From: Axinella damicornis | Taxonomy: Eukaryota; Porifera; Demospongiae; Axinellida; Axinellidae | Direction: 5' to 3' | Assembly: GCA_963931865.1 (NCBI GenBank) | Contig: OZ007512.1 | Location: 5,106,883 to 5,170,882, forward strand | Length of the DNA stretch: 64,000 nucleotides | In this document: positions 10,603 to 21,736 of the stretch, in pieces | Layout of the letters: the number at the start of each line of letters is the position of its first letter | Position numbering within the stretch: the stretch's first letter is position 1 | Program-made: the position numbers and the translations under genes | Notes under the pieces: model-generated | Database searches by the model: none | Seen by the model: the letters and a program-made list of their open reading frames with translations, nothing else | What the model was told of the DNA's origin: nothing

Positions 10603-10872
10603 CTTCCGCATATTTGGTAGTAATCACAGCTGCCACTTCATCAAGGTCCATCCGCTGTAGAGCTTTAGTAACATGCTTCCAGGAGGGGGTGGGGCAGTAT
10701 CTGATGTAGTAGTCTACCACAGCCTCCATTCTGTGATGATCACTCCGGTAGAGCCTTATGATCTTCCCCCTCTTAGACTCTGGCACATCAAGCTCACGAC
10801 CTAGGTCCTTCCAGCGGTGCTCCACCTCCTTCACCACCTCCATGAGGTTGTCAGTGGTGAGGGTGGGGTCAG
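10603..10872 (-). CDS. Death-domain exon (phase 1-1)
   Basis: The exon is bounded on the minus strand by CCCCACCCAG|CT and GGAAG|GTACAG. It encodes DPTLTTDNLMEVVKEVEHRW, then KDLGRELDVPESK, IIRLYRSDHHRMEAVVDYYI and PTPSWKHVTKALQRMDLDEV. The order (helix 1 with W-x-x-LG-x-x-L, Tyr-Tyr helix, then PSW-x-x-V-x-x-AL) is the Death-domain fold used in homotypic adaptor interactions in the cytoplasm. It is 270 nt, starts with two leftover bases and ends with one, so it is a symmetric phase 1-1 exon. The rest of the gene was not identified. A second such exon lies 4.5 kb away on the same strand. Confidence 0.7.
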
Positions 10873-10956
10873 CTGGGTGGGGAGACAACATGGGGGAGAT
10901 ATAATGTCATGTTGTAATTATTCAACAAAAAGACCAGTCATGGGGGCTACAGGGGG

Positions 10957-10961
<5 letters not shown>

Positions 10962-11007
<46 letters not shown>

Positions 11008-11013
11008 ACACAC
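10962..11013 (+). repeat. Poly-C (32 nt) followed by CA microsatellite
   Basis: A run of 32 C is followed directly by about ten CA dinucleotides. GGGGGCTACAGGGGGCTGTG precedes it. Confidence 0.95.
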
Positions 11014-11658
11014 TTCTGACCACGCCCCTTGTTTACACGTGGACTCGACTTACAGTGTTGGAAACAGCAGCAGTAAGTTGGAACGAAGCTCACTGCTGGA
11101 CTTTATGTAATGGTAAACAGCTTGTGACAGTCAGAATGAATCAGATACAGAGTCAACTCGTGCTGGGGACAAAAAACGGTTCTCACTTCAGACCACGGTA
11201 CGTGCATGGCGAATCTTCATCACACTCTGACTTTCACGACTAGTTTCTACGTCGAGAGTGAGACATTCATGGACGACACGGAAACCAGAAAGCAGTGAGT
11301 GCAGTGCAAAAGCACGAAGGTGCTACGAGAGCCCATCAAGACAACTGGAAAATGACGGCGAAAAATATTTTCCGTGCTTTGCGCAGATTGGATCAGCGCT
11401 TCGCACCTCTGTTCACCATTGCGCTGGATAATTCGCCTGTGGCCGGATGCTATAGCCCCCCCTTAAAAATTTTCCTGGATCCGCCCCTGATGCATGGGTA
11501 CCTACAGCGACTAAGTGGGCAGGTGGCAGGTGGGGGCACAGTAATTAATGAATCCCAACATCAGACAACACACTATTGCATTGAGTATGTCCCTTGTATT
11601 AGTGTATAATAATGTACTTGGAGAGGGTCATGGTACTGGTGTGTGCTAACAAACTATT
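11014..11658. other. Unassigned stretch with a transposon-like right end
   Basis: No gene recognised. Around 11450-11490 the sequence ends in CTGGATCCGCCCCTG, whose reverse complement CAGGGGCGGATCCAG looks like a DNA-transposon terminus. No matching left end was found. Confidence 0.3.
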
Positions 11659-11766
11659 ACTTGGTCGGATTGTCACCAGTAGAGAAATTTAACTCGGAAA
11701 ATGCAACATTTCCACTACTCTGGTAGTCAGTAATGCACAACTCTACTGGTGACAGTCCGACCAAGT
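11659..11766. mobile_element. 108-bp hairpin element, probable MITE
   Basis: ACTTGGTCGGATTGTCACCA(GTAGAG) at 11659-11684 pairs with 11741-11766 with one mismatch over 26 bp. No clean target duplication was found. A minus-strand frame across and right of it reads a hydrophobic stretch (SLFVFLVCGFIIIVLYYGYL) that could be a membrane helix, but no splice structure supports a gene. Confidence 0.65.
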
Positions 11767-11769
11767 ATC

Positions 11770-12059
11770 CATAGTATAGCACTATAATGATGAATCCACA
11801 AACAAGGAAAACAAAAAGGCTGGGTAATGCAAAGCAATCATGTACTATGGGAATTCTGTGGTTAAAACTGACCGTAATGCCTTTGTATACGAAATGGTCT
11901 AGCCTTGTACCAGGCCCCACCCTTCCCACGTAGTCTGCAAATGAAACCTTCAGTGACTTCCCATGGTGAAGATTACAAGTCTGTGGTGGTAATCATGTCT
12001 TGTAGACCATAATTATAGTTATGGTCATGCAATGACCATATACACGATTAATATTCATA
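11770..12059. other. Spacer, nothing firm
   Basis: Contains the hydrophobic minus-strand frame noted with the hairpin and no other feature. Confidence 0.3.
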
Positions 12060-13240
12060 AAGCGTAAAGTTCATGCAACATGCAATCCGATTGTTGCTGC
12101 AAACAGGTGATCTCCTGCAAGCAGCACACAGGGTAAAAACTGGGCACTTTTGTTTGTGTATAGAATTGGTGAGCCCCCCCACCAACCTGCATGACACTGT
12201 TTCGGATTTGGAAAGCTTTACTGTCCCAACATGTCTCAGCTATTCCTTTCAAGTTGTGCTCCATTCAGCTTGCCAAAATTTGATATTAGGCATGAAATAT
12301 TCATGCCAAATTAAGTATAGTCGTGTCAGACATACCAATCACTCTAATTAGAAGTCTATGGCTCAACAGGTGATATCCACTCAACATTCAGAGCTACGTA
12401 CCACAAAGTTGAGGGCACCCTCACAACAACTCATGTGGAAGAATGACACAACAAACTAAACTGGTGGCTGGAAAAAATTGGACTGTAGTGAAGTATGACT
12501 GGGACGAGAAGGAGGCTGAGACAGCAATTTGATACACTGTTAACCTCACTCATCATACCACATGCCAATGTACACCACATCATTGTGCACCACCCTCCAG
12601 ATAAACTGCAAAGTTTGTTAGACCCCTCTGGCTTCCTCGCATGGTGAAGCGGTCCAACTTAGCATTACAGCCACAGAACATGTCGCTTCAAACTGCAACA
12701 ACCATATAGTTGGTAGTGATGCACCAATAAGGGATTTTAACCGATATTCCGATAGTCGATTATTCATGGCCAATATAGGCCGATACCGATAACCGATCCG
12801 ATATTGTAAGCTGACAATGCTAACACGTGGTTACACAATGCCAGTGTTCTCCCTGAGCCTGGAGCTGGTGCTCCATTTGGCTTACTTCCTGCCCACAGCC
12901 AAGGCTTCCCGCTTAACACTCACGCAGTGGGTTTTGCTGTTGCTTCATGAATATACTTACCTAGCAGAGTGGTTAAATGAATACACTTACCAGGCTGTGA
13001 ATACATAAACACAAACGCCTCATTTATCAGCCCAGCTATCGGCAAATCTTAGATGCCGATACCCCGCAGGAAGGTCATTATCGCCCGATACCGATAGCTG
13101 ATCCGATTATCGGTGCATCACTAATAGTTGGATGCTCCTTCTCATTATGGGATAGATAAGCAAGGTACTAGCAAGTGCATTGGATATGTACAGTAATTTA
13201 CTGATACTAAAATGATGAGGGGGTAATTCTGTCAGTACTG
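12060..13240. repeat. Segmental duplication, copy 1
   Basis: Matches 14110-15295 over several hundred bases: TCCGATTGTTGCTGCAA, TTTGTGTATAGAATTGGTGA, TCACTCTAATTA-AAGTCTATGG, GGTGATATCCACTCAACATT, and GTACTAGCAAGTGCATTG near the right end. This copy carries the hAT-type MITE at 12714-13123 that copy 2 lacks. Confidence 0.85.
12714..13123. mobile_element. hAT-type MITE, 410 bp, with 8-bp target duplication
   Basis: The left end TAGTGATGCACCAATAA and the reverse complement of the right end TAGTGATGCACCGATAA match except one base. Perfect 8-bp duplications ATAGTTGG flank it (12706-12713, 13124-13131). The paralogous copy 2 shows the empty site (CCGTAGTTGGACGCTCC at about 15207). Subterminal CCGATA-rich repeats are present. 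No coding capacity. Confidence 0.92.
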
Positions 13241-14109
13241 GCGTCAGGTCAATAAAATAGTAGTAGACACACTGGGAGTAGACGAAACGAGAGTAGATCA
13301 AATGGGAGTACATCCTTACGATCATCTCCACAGTATGTGAGTTGCGGTCACCATCAGTTAATCTACTCCATGCTAAGCTGTCAGCAGAAAGACACTACAA
13401 TCTGGATGCATACATGTACGTCCCTATAGTACTAGAAATTTGCACTAAATTCAGAATGTACATATTCGATTGACTCATAGTTCTAACACAGTTGGAGTGA
13501 TCTATGTTGTAGTTAGGGATAGTGTGGTTGGATTGTACTACAAGGAATTGGACATGCAACATAAGAGAATTGGCAACAGTTACCCACGCAGTACGGAATG
13601 GCTGCAGTTTAGACCTGGTCTTGGTCTCCTTCCCAGATTACATTCAATGACATGTACTAAAGTCTGGGGATTAGACTACTACACATGCAGGCTTTCATTC
13701 AGAAAAATTGTCAAGGGGGAGCAAAAGTTGAACATTGAGAACTTGGGTGGGGGGGGGGGGGGGGGGGGGGTGACGTATAGGGTTGATCAACTGCCTAGAG
13801 GGGTCTGGAGGCATGCTTCCCCAGGGATTTTTTTTTTGGTGTTTAGACCTTCTGAGGTCATTTCTGGTGCATTTTCAGACCATATTATTTGTGCAAACAC
13901 CTGTAGTCCGCTTATGTGACACTAGCCTTTCACACTTCATGAAAATTGCTATAGTATTGAGTCCCTAGACAAACTGGCAGATAGAGTCTATAGTGACCTT
14001 GAAGACATTGTAGATGTAAGGAACAGAACTAGAGGCTGAAAAAGCTGGGTGAAAGTTGAATCTGTCCATATTATCGAACAAAACCAAACCTCAATAATAC
14101 TGTTTACGG
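13241..14109. other. Spacer with poly-G tract
   Basis: An open frame at 13470-13919 has no recognisable motif and runs through a 22-nt poly-G tract (13749-13770), so it is not accepted as a gene. Nothing else recognised. Confidence 0.4.
13749..13770 (+). repeat. Poly-G tract, 22 nt
   Basis: Uninterrupted G run after ACTTGGGT. Confidence 0.95.
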
Positions 14110-15295
14110 TGGGCTTATTGCATGTTGATGCTCATAAAGTGTACAATCCGATTGTTGCTGCAAGCAGTAAGTATAGTGCTCTACTGGGCACTCTTGTTTG
14201 TGTATAGAATTGGTGAGACCCTTAACCCTTTAAATACCGAATTCTTCCCACCAAGACAACACATTTTCAAGCATTCAGGGCACACCACCTTCATAGGTAC
14301 TCCTCTCCCACAGCATTCGCTCCTCAGCGGCCAGACTTAGTGGGGTTCGCACTGACCCCTCTGACAATACCGTTAATGATATTCATGACCCCCACAAGCC
14401 CAGCAATCGGAGGTCAAAGGTGGATGTCAGCCAAATTTTCGCCCAGCATTTTGATCCTAAACTTGGGCCAGATCTGACTGATGGCACACCTTACACCACC
14501 AATTTGCAGGTTTTCTTGAGGCCCTGGATGGGGTCTATGAATATCATCAAATAAAAAACTTCGGGTCCATGAATCTCATTAACATAAAATAAAATAGAAA
14601 CGCCAACGACATGTGAAGGGAGGCTGGAGCCCCCCTTTTCGATACCTCCCGCTTCAACGTTTAGTGGAGGGTGCGCGCCGAAAACTGACAAAATTTTGGG
14701 GTTCGTCCCTCAAAGTTGTCCCTAGGCCCTTTTTGGTCTCTTTGTGGACTGACGAGAAGCCCTACAAGTGCATAGGGTCTAAATGACGCATTTATGCATC
14801 AATGGGGCTTAAGGGGTTAATTAATTAGGCAACCTGCATGACGTTGTTTACGAAGTGTGGATTTGGAAAGCTCTACCATCCTCATCCGATTCCTTTCAAG
14901 TTGTGCTTCATTCAGCTCGCCAAATTTGATAATGAGCATGAAATATTCATACCAAAGTATAGTCGTGTGAGACGTACCAATCACTCTAATTACAAGTCTA
15001 TGGCTCAACAGGTGATATCCACTCAACATTCAGAGCTACCACAAAGTTGAGGGCACCCTCAAAAACAACTCATGTGGAAGGATGGCACAACAAACTCAAC
15101 TGGTGGCTGGAAAAATTGGATTGTAGAGAAGTATGACTGGGACGAGAAGGAGGGTCCAACTTAGCGTTATAGCCACAGAACATGTCCCTTCAAACCGCAG
15201 CAACCGTAGTTGGACGCTCCGTCTCATTATGGGTTCCTGGTACTAGCAAGTGCATTGCATATGTACAGTAATTTAATGATGAGGGGGTATTTCTG
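14110..15295. repeat. Segmental duplication, copy 2
   Basis: Counterpart of 12060-13240. It lacks the hAT MITE and instead contains a TTAA-flanked insertion at 14222-14821. Its right edge lies just beyond the splice donor of the Death-domain exon at 15323. Confidence 0.85.
14222..14821. mobile_element. TTAA-flanked TIR element, about 600 bp
   Basis: It begins TTAACCCTTTAAATACCG, and the reverse complement of its right end begins TTAACCCCTTAAGCCCC, so the first twelve bases match with one change. The paralogous copy 1 lacks the insert between GAATTGGTGAG and AACCTGCATGAC. A near-palindrome TGACGCATTTATGCATCA sits just inside the right end. Related ends occur at 29494 and 62035. TTAA targets are typical of piggyBac and Kolobok elements; no transposase is present. 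Confidence 0.7.
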
Positions 15296-15322
15296 TACAA
15301 GAGGATACACTGATGGACTTAC

Positions 15323-15604
15323 CTAGGACAGGTTCAGCGCAACTTCGGATGGTGTCAGCAACTGCAGTTTGGTTTCCATCATCTAATGTCCAGATAAGCC
15401 ACCTCCAAGATGGTTTCCGACCTCCAGCTGCCCCACCACCAAGAAGCCAACACTCCACCACCGCCCGGAGATGGTTCTCATTACTAGTGTCCTGCAGGTG
15501 TTTGATTTGATCGTGCCTATTCCATTTAATGAGACGATCACCCAGAACTGTCCATGGCACTCCCTGCACAGCCTCATAGACGTTCCCAACCGTCAGTGGT
15601 GGAG
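15323..15604 (-). CDS. Death-domain exon (phase 1-1), second copy
   Basis: Bounded by CTCCACTTCAG|CT and GTCCTAG|GTAAGT, both strong splice sites. It encodes PPLTVGNVYEAVQGVPWTVL, then GDRLIKWNRHDQIKHLQDTS, LRAVVECWLLGG and KPSWRWLIWTLDDGNQTAVA ending CAEPVLG. W-x-x-LGDRL near the start and PSWRWLIW-LDD near the end give the Death-domain pattern. At 282 nt it is symmetric phase 1-1 like the exon at 10603. The two differ greatly in sequence, so they are old paralogues or separate domains of one gene. Partner exons were not found. Confidence 0.7.
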
Positions 15605-15917
15605 CTGAAGTGGAGAGGGAGGGAGAACAGTGTGAAACAAATGGAATGCTACAAACTCCACCTCTCTATTCTGACAACCCAGACCCAACCAACCCAACAC
15701 AGATTACTTCCACAGTACAAATCTCCAGTGATCAAAGATCAGTACAGTCTTGAGACAACCTTTTTATAAAATCATCCTTCTGATCTCTAACAGCCATGTG
15801 CAGTACCAAATAATAAAGGTAAATCAAGGCCAGCTTGCAAGGATATTGTGTGGTATTTTCCAGTGCATAGTAGTTGCTTCATAGTTTCTGTATGCATTGC
15901 AATTGCAACATCCATTG
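15605..15917. other. Probable intron 5' of the Death exon
   Basis: No motif recognised. Pyrimidine-rich sequence (minus strand) precedes the acceptor at 15605. Confidence 0.35.
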
Positions 15918-16529
15918 TAGCCTCGTACCCAGGCCTTCAATCGCGGAGGGGAAGGCCTGGTATACACTGTTTTCGCATGCGTTTAATTTCCCTCGGAAAA
16001 TAGGATATCTCGGTATTCTTCCGTGAAACGATGACGTCGAATGACGTCTAACGTTTACATTCCTTGAAGAACCGCAACGACAAGTAGCAATCATGGCGTG
16101 CAGTGTAAGCAAAAGTTCCGGTGGTAGTAGTTTCTCTGAGGCTCTTTCCTATGCTTTGCGAAAGCTGAAAATGACACAGATTACAGTGAAAGAAGAGCAG
16201 CGCTCCTCCATGAGAGCTGTGTACAAAGGCAGCGACGTGTTCGTGTGGCTACCTACTGGCTATGGCAAGAGCCTGTGCTACCAAGCGCTCCCTTTCTCAT
16301 GGACTACAAGAAGGGACTTGTAGACAGTGGAAAGAGCTGCAGCTGTGGTGTGCTTGTTGTGAGCCCTTCGATCGTTCTCATGGTGAATCAGGTCATCGGT
16401 TAAGCCCAACCCATTCGCAAACATCACAATTAAAATGGACATAATAAATATTATTCACATTTGAATTAAACGCATGCACAAACAGTGTGTACAGGCCTTC
16501 CCCTCCGCGATTGAAGGCCTGGGTACGTA
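15918..16529. mobile_element. TIR DNA transposon, TAGCCTCG family, with RecQ-like helicase fragment
   Basis: The left end TAGCCTCGTACCCAGGCC plus CAATCGCGGAGGGGAAGGCC matches the reverse complement of the right end over about 70 bp, including the GTTT-CGCATGCGTTTAATT block shared with the 2934 element. The right tip lacks four bases and no target duplication is readable. The interior encodes a recognisable helicase fragment. Confidence 0.75.
16093..16411 (+). pseudogene. RecQ-type helicase fragment (Q motif, Walker A, motif Ia)
   Basis: From ATG 16093 the frame reads MACSVSKSSGGSSFSEALSY, then KEEQRSSMRAVYKGSDVFVW and LPTGYGKSLCYQALPF. These are the Q motif (EQ...AVYKGSDV) and the ATP-binding loop of RecQ helicases (LPTG-x-GKSLCYQ). 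After a one-base shift the sequence continues LMDYKKGLVDSGKS and VLVVSPSIVLMVNQVIG, which is motif Ia, then a stop. The DEAH box and all later motifs are missing, so the fragment cannot be an active helicase. RecQ enzymes unwind DNA 3' to 5' in repair. A copy inside transposon ends suggests either an ancestral element gene or captured host sequence. Confidence 0.75.
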
Positions 16530-16727
16530 CAATTCCGCGCCATTATGAATCTCATGGTCAGGGCTTAGGGTATGTATTATAGGGCGGGTGGGCGATTGTA
16601 ACGTTTCTGTGATGTCACACGTCTACTACTGTACTTAATTGAGTTGCTAGAACGAGGATACATCCATTGCTGCTTGGCCTTCCTTGTTCTGAGCACCTTC
16701 TGACTTAGTGTTGCAGGCCAGACTATG
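16530..16727. other. Spacer before the satellite
   Basis: No feature recognised. Confidence 0.3.
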
Positions 16728-19700
16728 ACCACACCCACTCATCAACAACACAGTGTGAACTAGTGAGGTCAGACTCCCACACACAGGTTTGTGTGACACA
16801 TTAGCCACCACGCCCACTCATCAACAACACAGTGTGAACTAGTGAGGTCAGACTCCCACACACAGGCTTGTGTGACACATTAGCCACCACACCCACTCAT
16901 CAACAACACAGTGTGAACTAGTGAGGTCAGACTCCCTCACACAGGCTTGTGTAACACATTAGCCACCACGCCCACTCATCAACAACACAGTGTGAACTAG
17001 TGAGGTCAGACTCCCACACACAGGCTTGTGTGACACATTAGCCACCACGCCCACTCATCAACAACACAGTGTGAACTAGTGAGGTCAAACTCCCACACAC
17101 AGGCTTGTGTGACACATTAGCCACCACGCCCAATCATCAACAACACAGTGTGAACTAGTGAGGTCAGACTCCCACACACAGGCTTGTGTGACACATTAGC
17201 CACCACGCCCACTCATACACAACACAGTGTGAACTAGTGAGGCCAGACTCCCACACACAGGCTTGTGTGACACATTAGCCACCACGCCCACTCATCAACA
17301 ACACAGTGTGAACTAGTGAGGTCAGACTCCCACACACAGGCTTGTGTGACACATTAGCCACCACGCCCACTCATCAACAACACAGTGTGAACTAGTGAGG
17401 TCAGACTCGCACACACAGGCTTGTGTGACACATTAGCCACCACGCCCACTCATCAACCACACAGTGTGAACTAGTGAGGTCAGACTCCCACACACAGGCT
17501 TGTGTGACACATTAGCCACCACGCCCACTCATCAACAACACAGTGTGAACTGGTGAGGTCAGACTCCCACACACAGGCTTGTGTGACACATTAGCCACCA
17601 CGCCCACTCATCAACAACACAGTGTGAACTAGTGAGGTCAGACTCTCACACACAGGCTTGTGTGACACATTAGCCACCACACCCACTCATCAACAACACA
17701 GTGTGAACTGGTGAGGTCAGACTCCCACACACAGGTTTGTGTGACACATTAGCCACCACGCCCACTCATCAACAACACAGTGTGAACTAGTGAGGTCAGA
17801 CTCCCACACACAGGCTTGTGTGACACATTAGCCCCCACGCCCACTCATCAACAACACAGTGTGAACTAGTGAGGTCAGACTCTCACACACAGGCTTGTGT
17901 GACACATTAGCCACCACGCCCACTCATCAACAACACAGTGTGAACTGGTGAGGTCAGACTCCCACACACAGGCTTGTGTGACACAATAGCCACCACGCCC
18001 ACTCATCAACAACACAGTGTGAACTAGTGAGGTCAGACTCTCACACACAGGCTTGTGTGACACATTAGCCACCACGCCCACTCATCAACAACACAGTGTG
18101 AACTAGTGAGGTCAGACTCCCACACACAGGCTTGTGTGACACATTAGCCACCACGCCCACTCATCAACAACACAGTGTGATCATGAACTAGTGAGGCCAG
18201 ACTCCCACACACAGGCTTGTGTGACACATTAGCCACCACGCCCACTCATCAACAACACAGTGTGAACTAGTGAGGCCAGACTCCCACACACAGGCTTGTG
18301 TGACACATTAGCCACCACGCCCACTCATCAACAACACAGTGTGAACTAGTGAGGTCAGACTCCCACACACAGGCTTGTGTGACACATTAGCCACCACGCC
18401 CACTCATCAACAACACAGTGTGAACTAGTGAGGTCAAACTCCCACACACAGGCTTGTGTGACACATTAGCCACCACGCCCACTCATCAACAACACAGTGT
18501 GAACTAGTGAGGTCAGACTCCCACACACAGGCTTGTGTGACACATTAGCCACCACGCCCACTCATCAACAACACAGTGTGAACTAGTGAGGCCAGACTCC
18601 CACACACAGGCTTGTGTGACACATTAGCCACCACGCCCACTCATCAACAACACAGTGTGAACTAGTGAGGTCAGACTCGCACACACAGGCTTGTGTGACA
18701 CATTAGCCACCACGCCCACTCATCAACCACACAGTGTGAACTAGTGAGGTCAGACTCCCACACACAGGCTTGTGTGACACATTAGCCACCACGCCCACTC
18801 ATCAACAACACAGTGTGAACTGGTGAGGTCAGACTCCCACACACAGGCTTGTGTGACACATTAGCCACCACGCCCACTCATCAACAACACAGTGTGAACT
18901 AGTGAGCTATCGAGGTCAGACTCTCACACACAGGCTTGTGTGACACATTAGCCACCACGCCCACTCATCAACAACACAGTGTGAACTGGTGAGGTCAGAC
19001 TCCCACACACAGGCTTGTGTGACACATTAGCCACCACGCCCACTCATCAACAACACAGTGTGAACTAGTGAGGTCAGACTCCCACACACAGGCTTGTGTG
19101 ACACATTAGCCCCCACGCCCACTCATCAACAACACAGTGTGAACTAGTGAGGTCAGACTCTCACACACAGGCTTGTGTGACACATTAGCCACCACGCCCA
19201 CTCATCAACAACACAGTGTGAACTGGTGAGGTCAGACTCCCACACACAGGCTTGTGTGACACATTAGCCACCACGCCCACTCATCAACAACACAGTGTGA
19301 ACTAGTGAGGTCAGACTCCCACACACAGGCTTGTGTGACACATTAGCCACCACGCCCACTCATCAACAACACAGTGTGAACTAGTGAGGTCAGACTCTCA
19401 CACACAGGCTTGTGTGACACATTAGCCACCACGCCCACTCATCAACAACACAGTGTGAACTAGTGAGGTCAGACTCCCACACACAGGCTTGTGTGACACA
19501 TTAGCCACCACGCCCACTCATCAACAACACAGTGTGATCATGAACTAGTGAGGCCAGACTCCCACACACAGGCTTGTGTGACACATTAGCCACCACGCCC
19601 ACTCATCAACAACACAGTGTGAACTAGTGAGGCCAGACTCCCACACACAGGCTTGTGTGACACATTAGCCACCACGCCCACTCATCAACAACACAGTGTG

Positions 19701-21155
19701 AACTAGTGAGGTCAGACTCCCACACACAGGCTTGTGTGACACATTAGCCACCACGCCCACTCATCAACAACACAGTGTGAACTAGTGAGGTCAAACTCCC
19801 ACACACAGGCTTGTGTGACACATTAGCCACCACGCCCACTCATCAACAACACAGTGTGAACTAGTGAGGTCAGACTCCCACACACAGGCTTGTGTGACAC
19901 ATTAGCCACCACGCCCACTCATCAACAACACAGTGTGAACTAGTGAGGCCAGACTCCCACACACAGGCTTGTGTGACACATTAGCCACCACGCCCACTCA
20001 TCAACAACACAGTGTGAACTAGTGAGGTCAGACTCGCACACACAGGCTTGTGTGACACATTAGCCACCACGCCCACTCATCAACCACACAGTGTGAACTA
20101 GTGAGGTCAGACTCCCACACACAGGCTTGTGTGACACATTAGCCACCACGCCCACTCATCAACAACACAGTGTGAACTGGTGAGGTCAGACTCCCACACA
20201 CAGGCTTGTGTGACACATTAGCCACCACGCCCACTCATCAACAACACAGTGTGAACTAGTGAGGTCAGACTCTCACACACAGGCTTGTGTGACACATTAG
20301 CCACCACACCCACTCATCAACAACACAGTGTGAACTGGTGAGGTCAGACTCCCACACACAGGCTTGTGTGACACATTAGCCACCACGCCCACTCATCAAC
20401 AACACAGTGTGAACTAGTGAGGTCAGACTCCCACACACAGGCTTGTGTGACACATTAGCCCCCACGCCCACTCATCAACAACACAGTGTGAACTAGTGAG
20501 GTCAGACTCTCACACACAGGCTTGTGTGACACATTAGCCACCACGCCCACTCATCAACAACACAGTGTGAACTGGTGAGGTCAGACTCCCACACACAGGC
20601 TTGTGTGACACATTAGCCACCACGCCCACTCATCAACAACACAGTGTGAACTAGTGAGGTCAGACTCACACACACAGGCTTGTGTGACACATTAGCCACC
20701 ACGCCCACTCATCAACAACACAGTGTGAACTAGTGAGGTCAGACTCCCACACACAGGCTAGTGTGACACATTAGCCACCACGCCCACTCATCAACAACAC
20801 AGTGTGAACTAGTGAGGTCAGACTCCCACACACAGGCTTGTGTGACACATTAGCCACCACGCCCACTCATCAACAACACAGTGTGATCATGAACTAGTGA
20901 GGCCAGACTCCCACACACAGGCTTGTGTGACACATTAGCCACCACGCCCACTCATCAACAACACAGTGTGAACTAGTGAGGCCAGACTCCCACACACAGG
21001 CTTGTGTGACACATTAGCCACCACGCCCACTCATCAACAACACAGTGTGAACTAGTGAGGTCAGACTCCCACACACAGGCTTGTGTGACACATTAGCCAC
21101 CACGCCCACTCATCAACAACACAGTGTGAACTAGTGAGGTCAGACTCCCACACAC
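16728..21155. repeat. 79-bp satellite, about 56 monomers, higher-order structure
   Basis: The monomer contains CCACCACGCCCACTCATCAA, CACAGTGTGAACTAGTGAGG and CACACAGGCTTGTGTGACAC (total 79 bp). Marked variants recur at long spacing. A TCATGA insertion occurs at 18175, 19532 and 20881, 1357 and 1349 bp apart, which equals 17 monomers plus small indels. A TCAACCAC variant occurs at 17453, 18723 and 20080. The array is therefore a 16-17-mer higher-order repeat. The short open frames in it are not genes. Confidence 0.97.
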
Positions 21156-21593
21156 CAGGGGGGGTGGGACAAGGTCTGTGCGCACGTGGTACAATTAACA
21201 TTCCATAGGTACAGTGCACAAAAATATACAAGAAGTATGCGGAACTAGCAGACTAGTAACAGCTCTAGCGCTGACTTATCGCTGGGGTTCGATGGGGTTC
21301 GATCGCTTTATTGACTTCCTACCTGATGCTAAACACTTGAGTGCTGTCGACAAGTCTGCATTCGCTGATATTCTCAGTGAGTCTGCATGGTCACTTACAT
21401 AACTGCTCAGTACAGGCACGTAGCAGTGTGTAGTGGCTTATACCCAGTTCGGTCACAGTCTTTGCACGGAGATTACTCTTCAGGATGCATTGAAAGCGCA
21501 ATGCAGCCTTCTTCCACGGAGAAAAGCAGCAGAACGACTTTGCATTACGTCATACTAAATGACAGTGCACGTGATCTTGTCCTACCCCCCCTG
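21156..21593. mobile_element. 438-bp TIR element inserted in the 79-bp satellite
   Basis: The ends CAGGGGGGGTGGGACAAG and (reverse complement) CAGGGGGGGTAGGACAAG match except one base. A perfect 9-bp duplication CCCACACAC flanks it at 21147-21155 and 21594-21602, and the satellite phase resumes after it. Since the satellite itself has CACACAC, the duplication could be read as 8 or 9 bp. The internal 62-codon frame has no recognised motif. Confidence 0.9.
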
Positions 21594-21736
21594 CCCACAC
21601 ACAGGCTTGTGTGACACATTAGCCACCACGCCCACTCATCAACAACACAGTGTGAACTAGTGAGGTCAGACTCCCACACACAGGCTTGTGTGACACATTA
21701 GCCACCACGCCCACTCATCAACAACACAGTGTGATC
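21594..21736. repeat. 79-bp satellite, distal part
   Basis: Nearly two further monomers after the inserted element, ending at CAGTGTGATCA. Confidence 0.95.

Noticed and set aside
11657..11929. Single-pass membrane exon upstream of the Death exon
   Set aside because: A hydrophobic stretch exists but overlaps a MITE hairpin and lacks clear splice sites.
13470..13919. 149-codon frame right of the first Death exon
   Set aside because: Runs through a 22-nt poly-G tract and shows no motif or splice support.
15909..16538. Target duplication for the second RecQ element
   Set aside because: CATCCATTG on the left and CAATTCCGC on the right do not match, and the right tip has lost bases.
16728..21736. 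CRISPR-like array
   Set aside because: Monomers are contiguous 79-bp units without unique spacers, in a eukaryotic context. It is a satellite.
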